The notes under the pieces were generated by a model. It was not told the DNA's origin, did no database searches, and saw nothing but the letters and a program-made list of their open reading frames with translations. Below, piece after piece: positions 1-11,833 of a stretch of 64,000 nucleotides of DNA (the first letter of the stretch is position 1; every line of letters starts with the position of its first letter). The position numbers and the translations under genes were made by a program. The stretch spans positions 15,674,878 to 15,738,877 of the forward strand of contig OY829326.1 of assembly GCA_963691655.1 (NCBI GenBank), given 5' to 3'. This stretch comes from Toxonevra muliebris (lineage: Eukaryota > Arthropoda > Insecta > Diptera > Pallopteridae).

Positions 1-1340
1 ATAATATGATGTAGTTGCAATTAACAAATATGATTGCTAGGCTAAAAAAGCATTTAAAATAAACAAGTATTGTTGCTGCTGTTGCTGATGAGTTTCTGTC
101 AGTTGTTTACTCATACGGTATCAACGGTCGTTCAAGTCGCTTTCAGATTATATGATATTTTCCTTTGATTTTACATATGGTAGCTAATAAAAAACGTGAG
201 CTCATATTAAAACTCAATCTATTCTGTTGTTCAAATGTAACAATTTTATTGGGCATTAACAATTTACAGATTGTAGCATTTCAAAATTGCACGAACTACC
301 TAGTTCTCTTGAACTCAAACTCCATTGTGTCTATTTCCACTTTCTGTAGAAAAAAAGGGGAAGTATCAAAGATTCAATTTTTATGGTTGATTTTTGATTT
401 CTGATTGGTTTTATTTTTGGTGTAAATTTTGGCCTGAGCATTGGCCTGAACTTTGGTTTGAAATTTATTCTAATTTTTACGACTAGTTTTTGTTCTTAAT
501 ATCCTTGTATTAAAAATCACAGTTATTGTATTTATAATCCTTTAATTCGGCAGAATAATCAAAATTTAAAATGAAGGGTCATAGTTCAGAAACTTATTAA
601 TATATAGCTACGCGTTTATTAACTAGTTTTGCAAGTTTTAATGATTTTTCAGTAATAACAAGTGTACAAATCCCATTGAATACAAAATATCAAAGGCATG
701 AAATCAAAATAAAACTTTAATCCTTCTTAGCTTAATTAGTCAATCGACCGCCAATTTAGAAATTTCGATTCAGAGAGAAAGATAGAGAATGAGATAAAAT
801 GATTTTCAAAAGCTTAAAATTAGTGCAAATGTTTTGAAGTTATTTATGTTTGTTATTAAAATTGTTTTCCACAGAACTTAGTTGTACTTTTGTATCTATT
901 TATCTACCTTCTCTTTGTTATTATTTCACACACACACACACTCATGCTTAAATATTGTGGCTTTCAAATATAATTTATCTACAAAGAATGCATAAAATTT
1001 ATTGTATTCAAATTTATATTTATCCACAAAAATTTAATACGATTTTAATTAAATCAAAATCAATTGAATTAAATTAATTTTAACTCAAATGCTTTCTCAT
1101 CATATATACAATGAGATGCACAAACAAAGCCACATACACAGGCATACGCATTTTTATACATACTTACATATAAATGATGACTTAATGAATCAATGAATGT
1201 ATGAATGTATAAATAATTCAAATACAAAATGCAAATGCTTATATGAAATCAAATAATAAAACATTTTCCATTTACATACATTCTTAAACAAATAGTCGCA
1301 GTTAAATATGCAACGAAAATGTGTCATAATTTAAGTTCTG
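1..1340. other. AT-rich non-coding stretch
   Basis: No recognisable gene. It contains a short (CA)n run at about 927-941 and an array scrap at 405-475 described separately. The longest open segments here are low-complexity and carry no family motif. Confidence 0.6.
405..475 (+). repeat. Short GGTCTGAA-type minisatellite scrap
   Basis: Successive variants of a 13-16 bp unit (TTTTGGCCTGAGCATT, TGGCCTGAACTT, TGGTTTGAAATTT) follow each other. The same motif builds the long array at 39.6-40.2 kb and, inverted, the array at 42.94-43.14 kb. No coding potential. Confidence 0.5.
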
Positions 1341-1344
1341 CATA

Positions 1345-1597
1345 CAGTAATCCCTCTACCAAAGTCTTCTCTATTTAAGTCGCAAGCAAAAAATATATAT
1401 TTATCTGTTTTAGTCGTTGAATTATTCGATCGTTAAGTTATCTGTCATATTTAAATTCATGTAGTTTTTCAATTTACATCGTGGAAACAAAGTGTTTTTG
1501 TGCGACGGGTTTCCCCAATTTTCTCTTTTCGATTTATGTCATTTCGATTTGAGTCACAAAGTTTCAGAACGACGTAAATCGAGACATTAGGGTATAC
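1345..1597. mobile_element. Possible pogo/Tigger-like MITE
   Basis: The left end reads CAGTAATCCCTC directly after a TA. Inside are several copies of a 'TCTCTATTTAAGTCG / TCGATTTATGTC' motif. Near the right end the same motif appears inverted, followed by a CCCTAAT-like terminus. This pattern of repeated 'ATTTAAGTCG' blocks inside ends starting CAGTA is typical of pogo-type non-autonomous elements. The inverted repeats are imperfect and I see no certain target duplication, so the limits are approximate. Confidence 0.3.
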
Positions 1598-1884
1598 AGA
1601 AAATAATAAACTCATACACACACGCAAACACGCATTGAAAATTTCTTATTATATCCCAGTTGAACTTTGGATGATCGTAAGAGTAATCATTGAACGCTCC
1701 AAAACGAGCAATCGATTACTTACTCTTGCATTTTGTACTCCTTTTTAACATTGCATATCCTGAGGCATGGAGTACTCGCTTTAGCCTCCAAATAGAGTAA
1801 TAAAGGAGGACACGATTACGAGCATGAGCTTACTTGCATCCTATAGAAAAACAAAACCCCAAAATAGTTGCTGCCAAAATTCAT

Positions 1885-2035
1885 GACGCCATAAACCAGT
1901 TGTCTAAAACGCCGGTAAGCACGCGGTCGCTTGTGGACCAAGGTTCAAATCCCACAAAATTCTTTTTTTTTTGTTTTTAATTTGTGGCCTAAAGTTTAAA
2001 TCCTACAAATTAAATTTTTTTTGTTTTTTAATTAT
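1885..2035 (+). repeat. tRNA-derived SINE-like sequence with duplicated 3' half
   Basis: The segment 'CCGGTAAGCACG' resembles the end of a tRNA A box and is followed about 25 bases later by a good B box, GGTTCAAATCC, then a T run. The B-box half (1935-1983) is repeated immediately in a diverged form (1984-2033, AGTTTAAATCCTAC), each half ending in a T-rich stretch and TTTTTAATT. This fits a pol III-type tRNA-derived SINE remnant with a roughly 50-bp tandem duplication. It does not fold into a complete tRNA. Confidence 0.4.
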
Positions 2036-2149
2036 AATAATGTTATTATTCCACTTGTTCATTCAGTTATTCATTCAATATATAACTATTATCGTTTTAA
2101 TTTAATATTTTATTATTTCTTGATCTTCCTCTTGAGTAGTCTTTTTCCA

Positions 2150-2216
2150 GTCTCGAACCTGTGGCTGAAAATCCGCATCGTGAATGTTAAGCAACGCACT
2201 TACCAACTGAGCTTAT
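2150..2216 (-). repeat. tRNA pseudogene or SINE head
   Basis: On the minus strand TAAGCTCAGTTGGTAAGTGC is a near-perfect tRNA A-box region, followed at the right spacing by the B box AGGTTCGAGAC. A T-arm stem of only 3 bp (CAG/CTG) can be drawn, and the anticodon arm is degraded. The 'GGTAAG(C/T)(A/G)CG' core is shared with the plus-strand SINE-like sequence just upstream, so the two are probably related, in opposite orientation. Confidence 0.45.
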
Positions 2217-2723
2217 TTTTAACTCTGAGTTTTATTTAACTTAACACATGATTTTAGAGAAAATAAAAACCATAGTTGCACAGAATTTTTTTGATTTATA
2301 GAATTGCCAAGTGAATGAGAAACTGTAAATAAAATATTAAACTGTACGACTATTAGTAATTTCATAAGAATCTAAGCAAAAGTTGGAACAATTTTTACCC
2401 TACTCAACCCTAAAGAGTTAACTAGGCAAAAGAGAGTAAGAAATACAAATTTGAACTACTCAATCAGACAGTCTTTGTTTATCATTATTTCTAAAAATAG
2501 ACCATATAAAATTATGAAATTGTGTTAGTGAAATCCAAAAAATTTTTTACTGTATTGAAGTTGCTCGTTTATAGCTCCTTTTGGGTTAATAAAATCATTA
2601 ATCTTTTGAGGAGTACTCACTATTTGTGCAACTGGGATGTAAATTTAGATGGATGTGAGTATATATATCTACAAATATGTATGTATTTACATGTCATTAC
2701 ACATATCGACTCATTAATATGTA

Positions 2724-3351
2724 CAGGGTGACAATTGTATAGTGACGCAAGTTTAATACTCTGCAGCAAGCTTTGCCATTTACCGTTACTTTAATTTAAA
2801 AAGCAAATTCATTCATCATTGGCTTTGCTTTTAATTTCATTTGAATTTTTGTTGTTGGTTGTTTATCGGAGCATTTTAAATGAACATGTTCTTCCCTGGG
2901 CCCAAGATACATTTGGAAATGAAAACTGGACTGAACTGAAACTGAACTGAAAATTAACGCAAACATGGATAAAAGACAATTTTTCTGGATTCATAACATC
3001 TCAAGAATGGCCACCATACTCCCCAGACTTGAATCCAATGGACTACTCTATTTGGAGTATTTTAGAGAGTAAGGCTTGTGCATCTCAACACCACAGTCTG
3101 GAGTCGCTGACAAATTCATTAGAGAAAGCCTGGACTGAAATTGATCAGGAAGTCCTGCGGCGAACAGTCCTACGATTTCCGGATCGATTGAAGGCATGTG
3201 TGCAGGCTAAAGGAGGTTATATTGAATGAGGTGGGGTTCAAATGAATGCTTATATATTCAGCAATGTTAACACTTAATTGTACTTAATGGAAGTACGTCC
3301 TTTTGAAAATAACTGCTGAAATGTGTGCGTCACTTTACGATTGTCACCCTG
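2724..3351 (+). mobile_element. Internally deleted mariner element
   Basis: The 628-bp element is bounded by inverted repeats starting CAGGGTGACAAT, about 26 bp long with two mismatches, and flanked by the TA duplication expected for Tc1/mariner (2722-2723 and 3352-3353). The interior keeps the C-terminal part of a transposase, preceded by a scrap reading VLPWAQDTFG. The N-terminal half and the middle catalytic aspartate region (normally FQQD) are missing. It could only be moved by a transposase supplied elsewhere. Confidence 0.85.
2951..3229 (+). pseudogene. Mariner transposase C-terminal fragment
   Basis: The open frame reads WIKDNFSGFITSQEW then PPYSPDLNPMDYSIW, the 'SPDLNPMDYSIW' block that holds the third catalytic acidic residue in D,D(37)D maT-type mariner transposases. 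It continues for about 60 residues to a plausible native C terminus ending AKGGYIE. A TGA at 2948 closes the frame upstream and no N-terminal helix-turn-helix region exists, so the protein is a remnant. Assignment to the maT-like group is from motif memory, not a search. Confidence 0.8.
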
Positions 3352-3456
3352 TATATATGTATGCCTGTGTAGGAGTATTGAATTCGTTTCTTCTATAAAT
3401 AAGTATGTAAGTGTGCACACATGCATTTTCCCTCTCGTCTTTTTGAAATTTGACAA

Positions 3457-3506
3457 CAAAATGCACTCACACAGGCACAACTAGGTGCCTGTGTGAGTGC
3501 ATTTTG
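3457..3506. repeat. Perfect 22-bp inverted repeat with 6-nt loop
   Basis: Left arm 3457-3478 (starts CAAAATGCACTC) and right arm 3485-3506 are exact reverse complements around AACTAG. It lies between the mariner and the LINE below and belongs to neither. Perfection over 22 bp indicates recent origin or constraint. Confidence 0.9.
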
Positions 3507-3540
3507 CTGTATAAAACTAATTTATATGTAGTTATTAATA

Positions 3541-4602
3541 AATATCTGCGGAGTCCCACAGGGAAGTGTCCTTGGGTCATTTCTTTATTTGTTGTTTGCA
3601 GCTGATCTACCTACAACAGAATCAACACTCACTACGTTTGCAGACGACACCGCGATTCTTGCTTCCAGTGTCCACCCGAACGTCGCTTCGTTGCGTCTAC
3701 AATCTGTTCTCAACAGAATCGAAAAATGGCTAAAAACATGGAATATTAAGGTCAATGAAACGAAATCAGCGCACATTACATTTACAAATCGAAATGGCTC
3801 ATGCCCACCTGTCTTTTTAAATAATACAGAGCTTCCACAAGTGGAATCCACGAAGTACTTGGGATTACATTTAGACAAGAAGCTCACATGGCGTACTCAC
3901 ATCAGTTTTAAACTCAAACAGCTTCGGCAATAATTTGCTAGTCTCTACTGGTTTATTGGTAATAAAACGCAACTATGTTTTGAGAGCAAGTTATTGGTTT
4001 TCAAAGCAGTACTCAAACCTGTTTGGACATACGGCATTGAGTTGTGGGGCACAACGTGCAACTCTAATATTGAAATTCTCTGAAAGGTTTCAATCAAAAG
4101 TTTTGAGATCCATAACAAAAGCTCCGTGGTATGTCAAAAATTCAACCATTAGAAATGATATTTGCATGGCAACAGTTAAGGAAATTATATCGAAAAATAC
4201 AACAACATATTTAGAGCGGTTTATTAGACACCCTAACCTACTGGCAAACAGATTAACAATCGTCAGACAAAGAAGACTGAAACGCTTTCAACCACAAGAT
4301 TTACCAGCTCGATTTTCCACAACATAAGTTTTTCACTCTTTCACTCTATATTTCTAATCAACCATTTCTATACATGTATCTATTTAATGTTTAATGTTAC
4401 GCGTGCCTTTATTGCATATGGTATGTACGTCATAATTTTAAATAAGAAAAAAAAAATTTTGTTACATCTAAGGAGACTGTGATCATTGGATCCACTCCAT
4501 CAAAAGTAATTTGTTTTTATACTTATAAATATATTATACATATTATATGTAAATTATGGATAGATTGTAAGCTTCGTTGGAATTAAAATAAAAAAAAAAT
4601 GA
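3541..4602 (+). mobile_element. 5'-truncated jockey-clade LINE
   Basis: Non-LTR retrotransposon remnant beginning inside the reverse transcriptase at the GVPQGSVLG motif. It runs through the catalytic FADD box and thumb region into an AT-rich 3' UTR that ends in an A-rich tail (about 4588-4600). Truncation at the 5' end with an oligo(A) 3' end is the normal product of incomplete target-primed reverse transcription. No clear target-site duplication was found. Confidence 0.8.
3544..4330 (+). pseudogene. Jockey-type reverse transcriptase fragment
   Basis: Frame 1 carries GVPQGSVLG (3550-3576) and an intact FADDTAIL box (FADD codons 3637-3648), then VNETKSAHITF and STKYLGLHLDKKLTW, all hallmarks of jockey-clade RTs. 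An in-frame TAA at 3931-3933 interrupts the thumb. The frame then continues as FASLYWFIGNKTQL and KPVWTYGIELWGT, shifts near 4080, and resumes as RFQSKVLRSITKAPWYV to a stop at 4325-4327. One stop plus one frameshift make it non-functional. A few residues are also lost between the GVPQG box and ADLPT. Confidence 0.85.
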
Positions 4603-4609
4603 AGAACTC

Positions 4610-5800
4610 AGGCTTTGCTGAGAAGGGGAAGACAAAGTGTGTGGTTCTTATAAATATTACGAGTTCAATTTTTTTGGTCTTGGGTTTTTAAATTTACAAT
4701 ATACATATTAGATTGATTTTGCTCATAAATATTTAAGCTTTCCTTAGTTTTGTTATGGGTTATTGGTAGACAGTTCTCCACTACTCTAACCTAATCTATG
4801 AAACCTAAGTCTTTGCCATTAGGGAAAGAAGAACTTTCAGTTCGGAGCATTTGTCTTTGGATTGGATTCAGCCACTGCTTTAATAATAATAAATGTATAG
4901 TATTTAACTTTTCAACTAAATACTGCTTTTCAGTTTGGCTTTCTTATTTCTTTTTAATCAATGGCAAACTTTGTAGCTTTGATTTCATATACATTTATAT
5001 ACTGGATTTGCTCTTTTTATTAAATAATTCAATCATAAGTCGTCTCGCCATTAAGTTATAAATGTTGAAACGTAAAATAAATGACGAAAATGTTTGTCAA
5101 TTAAATTTTAAACTTCAGTAGAGTTTGGAAAAGAAAAGTTTGCATTTTGAAGTATTTTTGTTTTAATTTTTAAAGAATATAAACTTTTAAAGGTATTACA
5201 AAGTAAGCTTGAAAGATGTTCGCATCCAGATTGCAACGATTACATCAATTATATTAAATAATAACTCCAATTGTTTTTCTTACAAATTATTTTCGTATCT
5301 TTCCTGTTTCTTTTTTTAATGAAGTAAAAAAGCTCAAAAAACTCTCATAGAACTAATACACTCATGGTAATAAGTATACTTCCAGTCACAAAGTGGGATT
5401 TATTTGTAAGATTTTCATTTATTCTTAGTTTATTTTATAATAATTAGTAAGTACGAAGTTTTATTCAATAAATACGAAAATAATAAATATAACTCTGTTA
5501 CTTAAATGCATTAAATTCACAACTTTAAAAAGCTTCATACTTCCATTTTAAGAATTATAAGAAAAAATGAAATTTAAGGGTTCCTAAAGTAAGTTTCAGA
5601 AAAGAATTATGGCAAATTTAGTAATACATGTGACTACTCTAATTCTTTATATATTCTTCTATTCTATTTGTCGTTGAGCTCATAAGATTTCTTAGCTCTA
5701 ATGTTGATATTTTCCTCTAATTCTTTTTTATTTCTGCTCTTAATTAATTTAAACTGAAAATCTGAATGCCACGTAAATAAATCTGACTAAAAAAAAAAAC
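4610..5800. other. Unannotated AT-rich stretch
   Basis: I see no gene, terminal repeat or family motif here. Open segments are short and rich in Phe/Ile/Lys as expected from base composition. Confidence 0.5.
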
Positions 5801-5809
5801 ACTTCAAAG

Positions 5810-6610
5810 GTTTTCCATGGGATTCAGTCCCTGCTTGAAGTGGGTTACTTCATTATTTCAAAATGTTTCTCCTTGAAACATTCAGTTTCGACTGCTGCTT
5901 GATAGATAAAAGTGTCATCTTATGGAATATTATGCTGCACTTATTAATTTTAACATGAACATTGAAAAGCACCTCTTCCAGAAGAGGCAGATAGTCATGG
6001 CAGTTCATTTTACTTCAGACGAAAGATGTTAATAATTTGTTTGAGAAACAAATCGACCACGTGTCATCAGTCTACCGCCTTGGTAAGTTCTGACTAATTC
6101 TTTTTTAGATATATAGTAGCATAAAAGGTTATAACAGTCAGGAGCATCTAATGTGCACGTTTTTCGCTGCTAAAAATAAACGTTTCGCATTGACCATTAC
6201 AAATGTGATGTTGCAAATTCAAAACATGACTTTTTATGATGAGTGTTTAGGGAAAGCTAATCCTTATTGGAAGATGATTACAAACATGCAAAATGTTTCC
6301 AATACGTCTTGTGAAAATATTTAAATCCAAATCACTTTGAATTTCAGATATATTAAGTTTTTTGAAGCCTGTAGCTTTGACAATTTCCAGTTTTTTAAGT
6401 GTATTCATGATTAGAGGCTTACCACTCCTACGTGTGATATGCTAATACTTCGTACAAATTTCGCGATTCCCCCATTTTTTATGAAGCATTATTATTCTAA
6501 TTTCTTTCGCAGAACATATGCCCCATTTTTCTTGACAATGACTTACAAGTAAAATTTTTCAAATAACTTGTGGCGGAATGTTGTTCAATGTCTACAATGC
6601 GTTGTCCGTA
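5810..6610 (-). pseudogene. Decayed Tc1/Tc3-like transposase
   Basis: Reading the minus strand from about 6610 downward, and allowing frameshifts and stops, gives a helix-turn-helix-like start with IMLHKKWGNREICTKY, then DAPDCYN and a YYISKKELVRTYQGGR block. This matches the Tc3-type 'DGPDG..YYWHDLRKE..R..GGGSVMVWG' region with the first catalytic Asp. An IYQAAVETECFKEKHFEIMK segment follows, ending in a broken PTSSRD. This is the expected order of a DD34E transposase over its expected length, but every stretch is broken. Terminal repeats were not found. Confidence 0.6.
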
Positions 6611-6649
6611 AAATTTGTTAAAGTAAAGCTTATAAATATCACGATTGCA

Positions 6650-9600
6650 TCTTTTGGAAGTATAATTATTTCCTTCTGGTTAAACATTTAAATTCCAATT
6701 AAATCGAGACAAGGACATTAAGAAATGAAATTTGTTTGCATTAATACGTCGCTGTACAAGATATATACAAGGCAATTAACAAAACCTTTAATTTGTTGTA
6801 ATAATGAATTTCCACTGAATATTTTATAGTGGAAGTATATTTATTACCATGGGTGTAGAAACGGCACAAGATTTTTTGTTATTAAAATTATGCAATAGAA
6901 AAAAGTTTGCATTAATAGCTTAGTAATTCAACCTTCTATTAAAGCTATTAAATTCGATAAAGCTCTATTAAATTAACAGAAAATCATATTAGTGGCAGAA
7001 TTAAAAATCAGACAAAATTGAAAAAAAATATTTGCGCCTTTGACCAAAAAAAGTAATGTTCTCTCATTAATTTGGATTAACCCTAATTTCAGAATGTAGC
7101 CTTATTAGGAAATTAAGTCACTGTCACTGATTTCCAAAAAATATTTCTTGTTCATTAGCAAAATAACAAACCTTGCCAATGATGTATAAATCTTTTGTAA
7201 CCTGAAAAAAATGTTGGAATTGGCTGGCCGGAAAATTAGAAAAAATCATAATTTATGATCGAAATTTCAGAACTTTCGAAACCCTTTTGGAACCTGAAAA
7301 AAGATTTAAAAAATATGTTTCCACTTTTGATCATCTGGTTAAGTTTAAACTGTTATTTTGGGATGTGTCAACATCATTGGATATTAATCGTACCCTCAAA
7401 GTTTTATGCTTTATAAAGAAGTCACTGTATTATTTATTATGAGTTCAATGCTTTCAAATATCAAAATCATTCCATAATGATTTATTAAAATTCTTTGCAT
7501 CTACAAAAAAAAAAAAATCCATAATAAAATATGTGCACTAATTTTCAAATATTTTAAAATTTGTCACTTGATGACAATTAATTGAGCACATTCTTTACTG
7601 CTACTACATTCTTTCTCTTCTTCTTTCATTTCTACATCTTTCAGTTTCAACTTTCTTTCACTAGCCCACTTAAATATGCGCTCGACCGCAAACATTTTGA
7701 ATTATCGCAATCAGCAAAAGAATTAATCCACCCGCACTGCCACTCCTTTCGCCCTCATATGCTTTCTTTACTGAATTCCAAACACCGTCCAAGCAAAAAA
7801 CAAAAAAAAATGGTTTTCCAAATTAGTTTTTGTATCAAAACTTTTCAGTTTTTGGTTTTATTTTCTTAAGGAAAAAGTAAAAGGACAAAGTTTTAAATTG
7901 CTGCAGCAAACGCTGTTTAATTTTTAAAACTGAACGTATTTGTCATGCAGCACGAATGCTGAGCTGCTTCAGCTTTACTGCTATTAACGAAGAACAAAGT
8001 AGCAGTAGAATTAGTAGCAGGAGACAAGATCGAGAAGTAACGAATCAGCAGCTTAATTTGGCCAAATGAAGAAATTCTTATTTAAAAATTAATAACTTCA
8101 TTCAAACGTGCAGTTGCAACTGCAACGTGGAAAGCACAGTTGCAGCTAATCAGTATGCAACACTTTAAATCATCTACGTTTTCTTTACTTCCATTGAATA
8201 AATATATTTCGTTTTAATATGAAAATAGTTGAATTGAAGTGTTGGTTGAGGTGATAGGTGGAAACATGTTGAATTTTCGACTTTCTTTCGACAGCTGCTG
8301 TCAATGTTGATGAGTGTATCCGTTTGCTTCCGTTTTCTTTCCGGTGTGCAATTCGAGATTCTTATTGCTTTTCAATAACTACATATTCTTTATCGCCTTA
8401 CCACAAACTTTTTGTCCATACTTCATTAGCAGAATTTTTATATTTGTTTTTTATTTTGTTGTAAATGTTTCACCTCCCATTTGAGGTGTGTTGCAACTTC
8501 CAAAGTTGCAATTGCATTTATTTGGCATCATGCAATGTTGCGGGTTCTTGCACAAACTTTTCTTGGAAAATCTTTTACTTTTTTTTTGTTTACAGCAACA
8601 ATGCTGTTATGTATTGTCGTTGTTGTTAGTTCTTGCACTATGTATACAGTGTTAGAAATGAAGTTTCACATTTGGCAAGTCCAATGATTTATTGAATAAA
8701 ATTTTCAAATTCTTCCATTAAAAAAGAAAAGTAAAAAATATAAATCGAAGTAGAAATTTATTTCAGATTTGTGGGAATGTGACTTAATTCTTAATAAAGA
8801 TAAACTAAATTTATGTGAAATTGTTTTTGTAAATAAATACATATATATTTTTTGCGGTCGTAGTTAGAAGTTTTTGGTATATTGGCATGAAAGGAAATGT
8901 TTAAAGAAGAAGGTTTAGTTTGATTTAAGGAAGTAAGGAAATTTTAAGACAATAAACAAAAACGTTGTTTGTTATATGTTTTGGAATTTATAGTGTACTG
9001 TACTTTGTTATAAGATATTCAGAAAAATATTAAAAATCTTATTTCTTGTTACATAATTGTTTTACAGCAACCATCGCTGAAAAACTTTGAACATTTCCTC
9101 AAGTTCCTTCAAGGTTCCACTTGATGTTATATATAACTTTCCCATGCGATGTTGTGTTTGGTCAATTATTGCAAGCCTCAAGGTGTTCTGAGCCACTCAC
9201 GTCATATTAAAATATTAATTATTTATTTTTACAATGATTAATTAATAGAATATGTAACATTATAACGTTAGTAGAATGCCTAGAAGCAATCAAATTGCGG
9301 AAACGGAAGTAATATACTTTACAAAAAAGTATTTAATAATAACATAAAGAAAGCAAGAAATAAAAAAAAAAAACAAGTCAAAAGATCAAAACGCTAAACT
9401 TTAAAGTAAATACTGTTTAAATTTGTGGAAATGTTACCAATTTTCAACGTTTGCAAAATTACAAACGCCAAAAAAATTGTTCAATTCACATTCATTTCAA
9501 ACTCAGAATCGGAAAGAAAAAACTTATCGGCATTTTCTGATAAGCATACCAAAATATATAGTATAGCAAAAGCAGCCAACAGCAATAAGCTTCAGCCTAT

Positions 9601-10740
9601 AGCAGCAACAGAAATATTTTTCGCAGTTTGTACATAGAATGCGCTTTTTTGTATGGGAAAATGAGAATTCACTGAAGCGTTAAAAAAAGATTTATTAAAT
9701 TTATTGTTAAATTTATAATAAAAATATTAATTTTGGTTAATAGGCAGGTTGATTGTTCAAATGCGATAGCATAATAATGGCTTTTTTAAACACAATTCAA
9801 AAAGTATCATATAATATTCAGGTTATAGATACTAAGAGTTTGAAAGGTAGAGAAGCTTTACCATCTGGCATATATACCGGAGCTAAATTTAATTTATTTT
9901 AATTGCTTTTAATAGCTATTATTAGGAAGGTATTAAAAAATTGTAATTGTAAAAGTAATTCGCTGTTGTAATTATACATATTACCAACAAAAAATAGCAT
10001 TACTTCTTTGACTAAATTATAATCATACATCAAAAGGGGAAATATGTAAGACTTATTGGATCGGTTCGAGAGAGGGATTTCCTTCTGAGTTGCCTACTGA
10101 CCCATAAAAGCACATGCAGGAAAGTATAACAAGAATAGTGCATTTTAGTTTGAGGTTGCTAACAAAAGATCTGTCTAGATTCCACACGTCGTTGTATATG
10201 GACAAAAAAAAATTGTTTTAATTTTTAGGCTAGAATATTTCAAAGGCATAATATGAATTCTATAACCTTCAATTATGTGGTAAAAAGGAATAACAGCTTA
10301 AGTTTATTTGCTTGTCAGCCGAGTTTAATAGTTCTCAATAGAAAAAACTACTTTGATAGCCGCAGGAAGAAAAAGTGATGTTTTTCTCGAAATATGTCAA
10401 TAATACGCTCACTACATAATACTTAGAATAAGCAAAGGCTAAATTGTTAAGTATTTAATTCTGTTCTTGGTGTAATAACCTTAAGGCAGACTGGTTATCC
10501 GACATAGTAAAGAGTATCTTCCGTTGATACCACAGAAATCTTCGCATTAAAATTGTTATGAAATGGACCTAAACACTTAATAGAATGGAAGGTTCTCTCT
10601 TATTCCTAATAAAAACTCAGAGACTTTAAGCGGGTTTTAAGTGGTTACATAAAACCACGAGGAATAAATTTTGTTATAGGTATACGCTGAACCTAGGCGC
10701 GAATCGCAATTGTCTCTATTGTTCTACGTTCCTCACTGCA
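6650..10740. other. Long AT-rich non-coding interval
   Basis: No recognisable gene. One spot has a good acceptor-like sequence (ending TTTTACAG at 9068) followed by an open segment QPSLKNFEHFLKFLQ, but no usable donor follows and a TGA closes it soon after. A phrase ATAGCCGCAGGAAGAAAAAG near 10.36 kb recurs with one change near 20.25 kb, suggesting an old shared repeat. Nothing else stands out. Confidence 0.5.
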
Positions 10741-10742
10741 AA

Positions 10743-11833
10743 TCTTTATATATATAATCGTAGAGTTTTGTGTGTATGTCATCGTGTAACTTCTGAACAA
10801 CTGAACCGATTGAAGTCATATTTCCAGAATATATTTTCTTAGGCGGGAGGATAGATCATAGCTATTCATAATGGCTTTTAGTAAAGTGGGAGTGGCACCT
10901 CCCATATCAAGAACTATTTATAGCACAGTACAGAAATTTGGTACAATAACGAGAACTGACAATGCCATGCTACAACAAAAATATAGCTGGGATTGACAAA
11001 GGGGGTGTGGCAACCTGAATTTCCATTATGAGATATTTTAGAAGGCATTTATGGTACGGTACTAAAATTTAAATTCTTTCAGTTTGTTGGATTAGTGGGT
11101 GTGACACCATCCTGCACTTTTATTTTCTACTGCTATTTCTACTACTAACTCTACTACTATTTTCTATTACTTTTAAACTTCTTTATTTCTGCAAATTTTT
11201 CTTATTTTCTACTACTTTTTCAATCAATATTTTCTACTATTATTTTAGTACTTTTTCTACTACTTTTTAATACATTTTTTCTTATTTTCTACTACTATTT
11301 TCTCTACTATTTTTTACTACTTTTTACAGTTTTTTCTACTACTATTTTTTACTATTATTTCTACCACTCTTTCTACTTCATTTTTTACTATTTTAGTACT
11401 ACTATGTTAAACTATTTTTCTACTACTTTTCCTGCTACCTTTTTACTACTTCTTAACAACAATTTGTAATACTATTTTCTATTCTTTTTCCTACTACCAT
11501 TTCTACTACTATTTTCTTCTACTTTTTGCTGTTTTTTTTTTACTACTTTTCCATTCCTTTTTCTACTACTTTTTCCATTCCTTTTTCTACTGCTATTTCT
11601 ACTAATTTTAGATATAACTTCTAGAACGGTCTTTGATATTCTTCTGCAAATTAAATAGTTTTAAAAATGCCAATTTTGATGCCTCATTTTTACCAAATTT
11701 AATGTACATCCTTTATGCTTGAATTGTCATTACCAATGTTCAATTTTAAACACCACGAAGCTCTTCTTCATTGAAATAAACTTCAATTTTCCCGCTTCTT
11801 CGTAGAAAGACGTTGTTCTGGCGGGTCAGCTAG
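10743..11833 (+). mobile_element. Non-autonomous Helitron
   Basis: The 5' end reads TCTTTATATATATAATCG, followed within 60 bases by CTGAACCGATTGAAGT. The 3' end reads GGCGGGTCAGCTAG. It is inserted between A (10742) and T (11834), the Helitron target. A CCCGC...GCGGG hairpin (11791-11795 with 11821-11825) lies just inside the CTAG end. These are the structural signatures of insect Helitrons: 5' TC, 3' CTAG, subterminal hairpin, AT target, no terminal inverted repeats. No Rep/helicase coding remains; the interior is mostly a pyrimidine-rich tandem array. Confidence 0.8.
11120..11620 (+). repeat. Degenerate TTCTACTACT tandem array inside the Helitron
   Basis: About 500 bases composed of variants of TTCTACTAC(T/A)TTT units in irregular order, entirely on the pyrimidine-rich strand. 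The array is confined to the Helitron interior, so it was carried or expanded by the element. Confidence 0.85.

Noticed and set aside
6019..6082. A plus-strand exon-like segment with acceptor TTTTACTTCAG, open frame TKDVNNLFEKQIDHVSSVYR and donor GTAAGTT
   Set aside because: The opposite strand here is a recognisable Tc3-like transposase remnant (DAPDC, YQGGR blocks), so the open plus frame and splice-like signals are antisense coincidence.
9069..9130. Exon after a good acceptor (QPSLKNFEHFLKFLQ)
   Set aside because: No donor of reasonable quality before the in-frame TGA, and no supporting family match.
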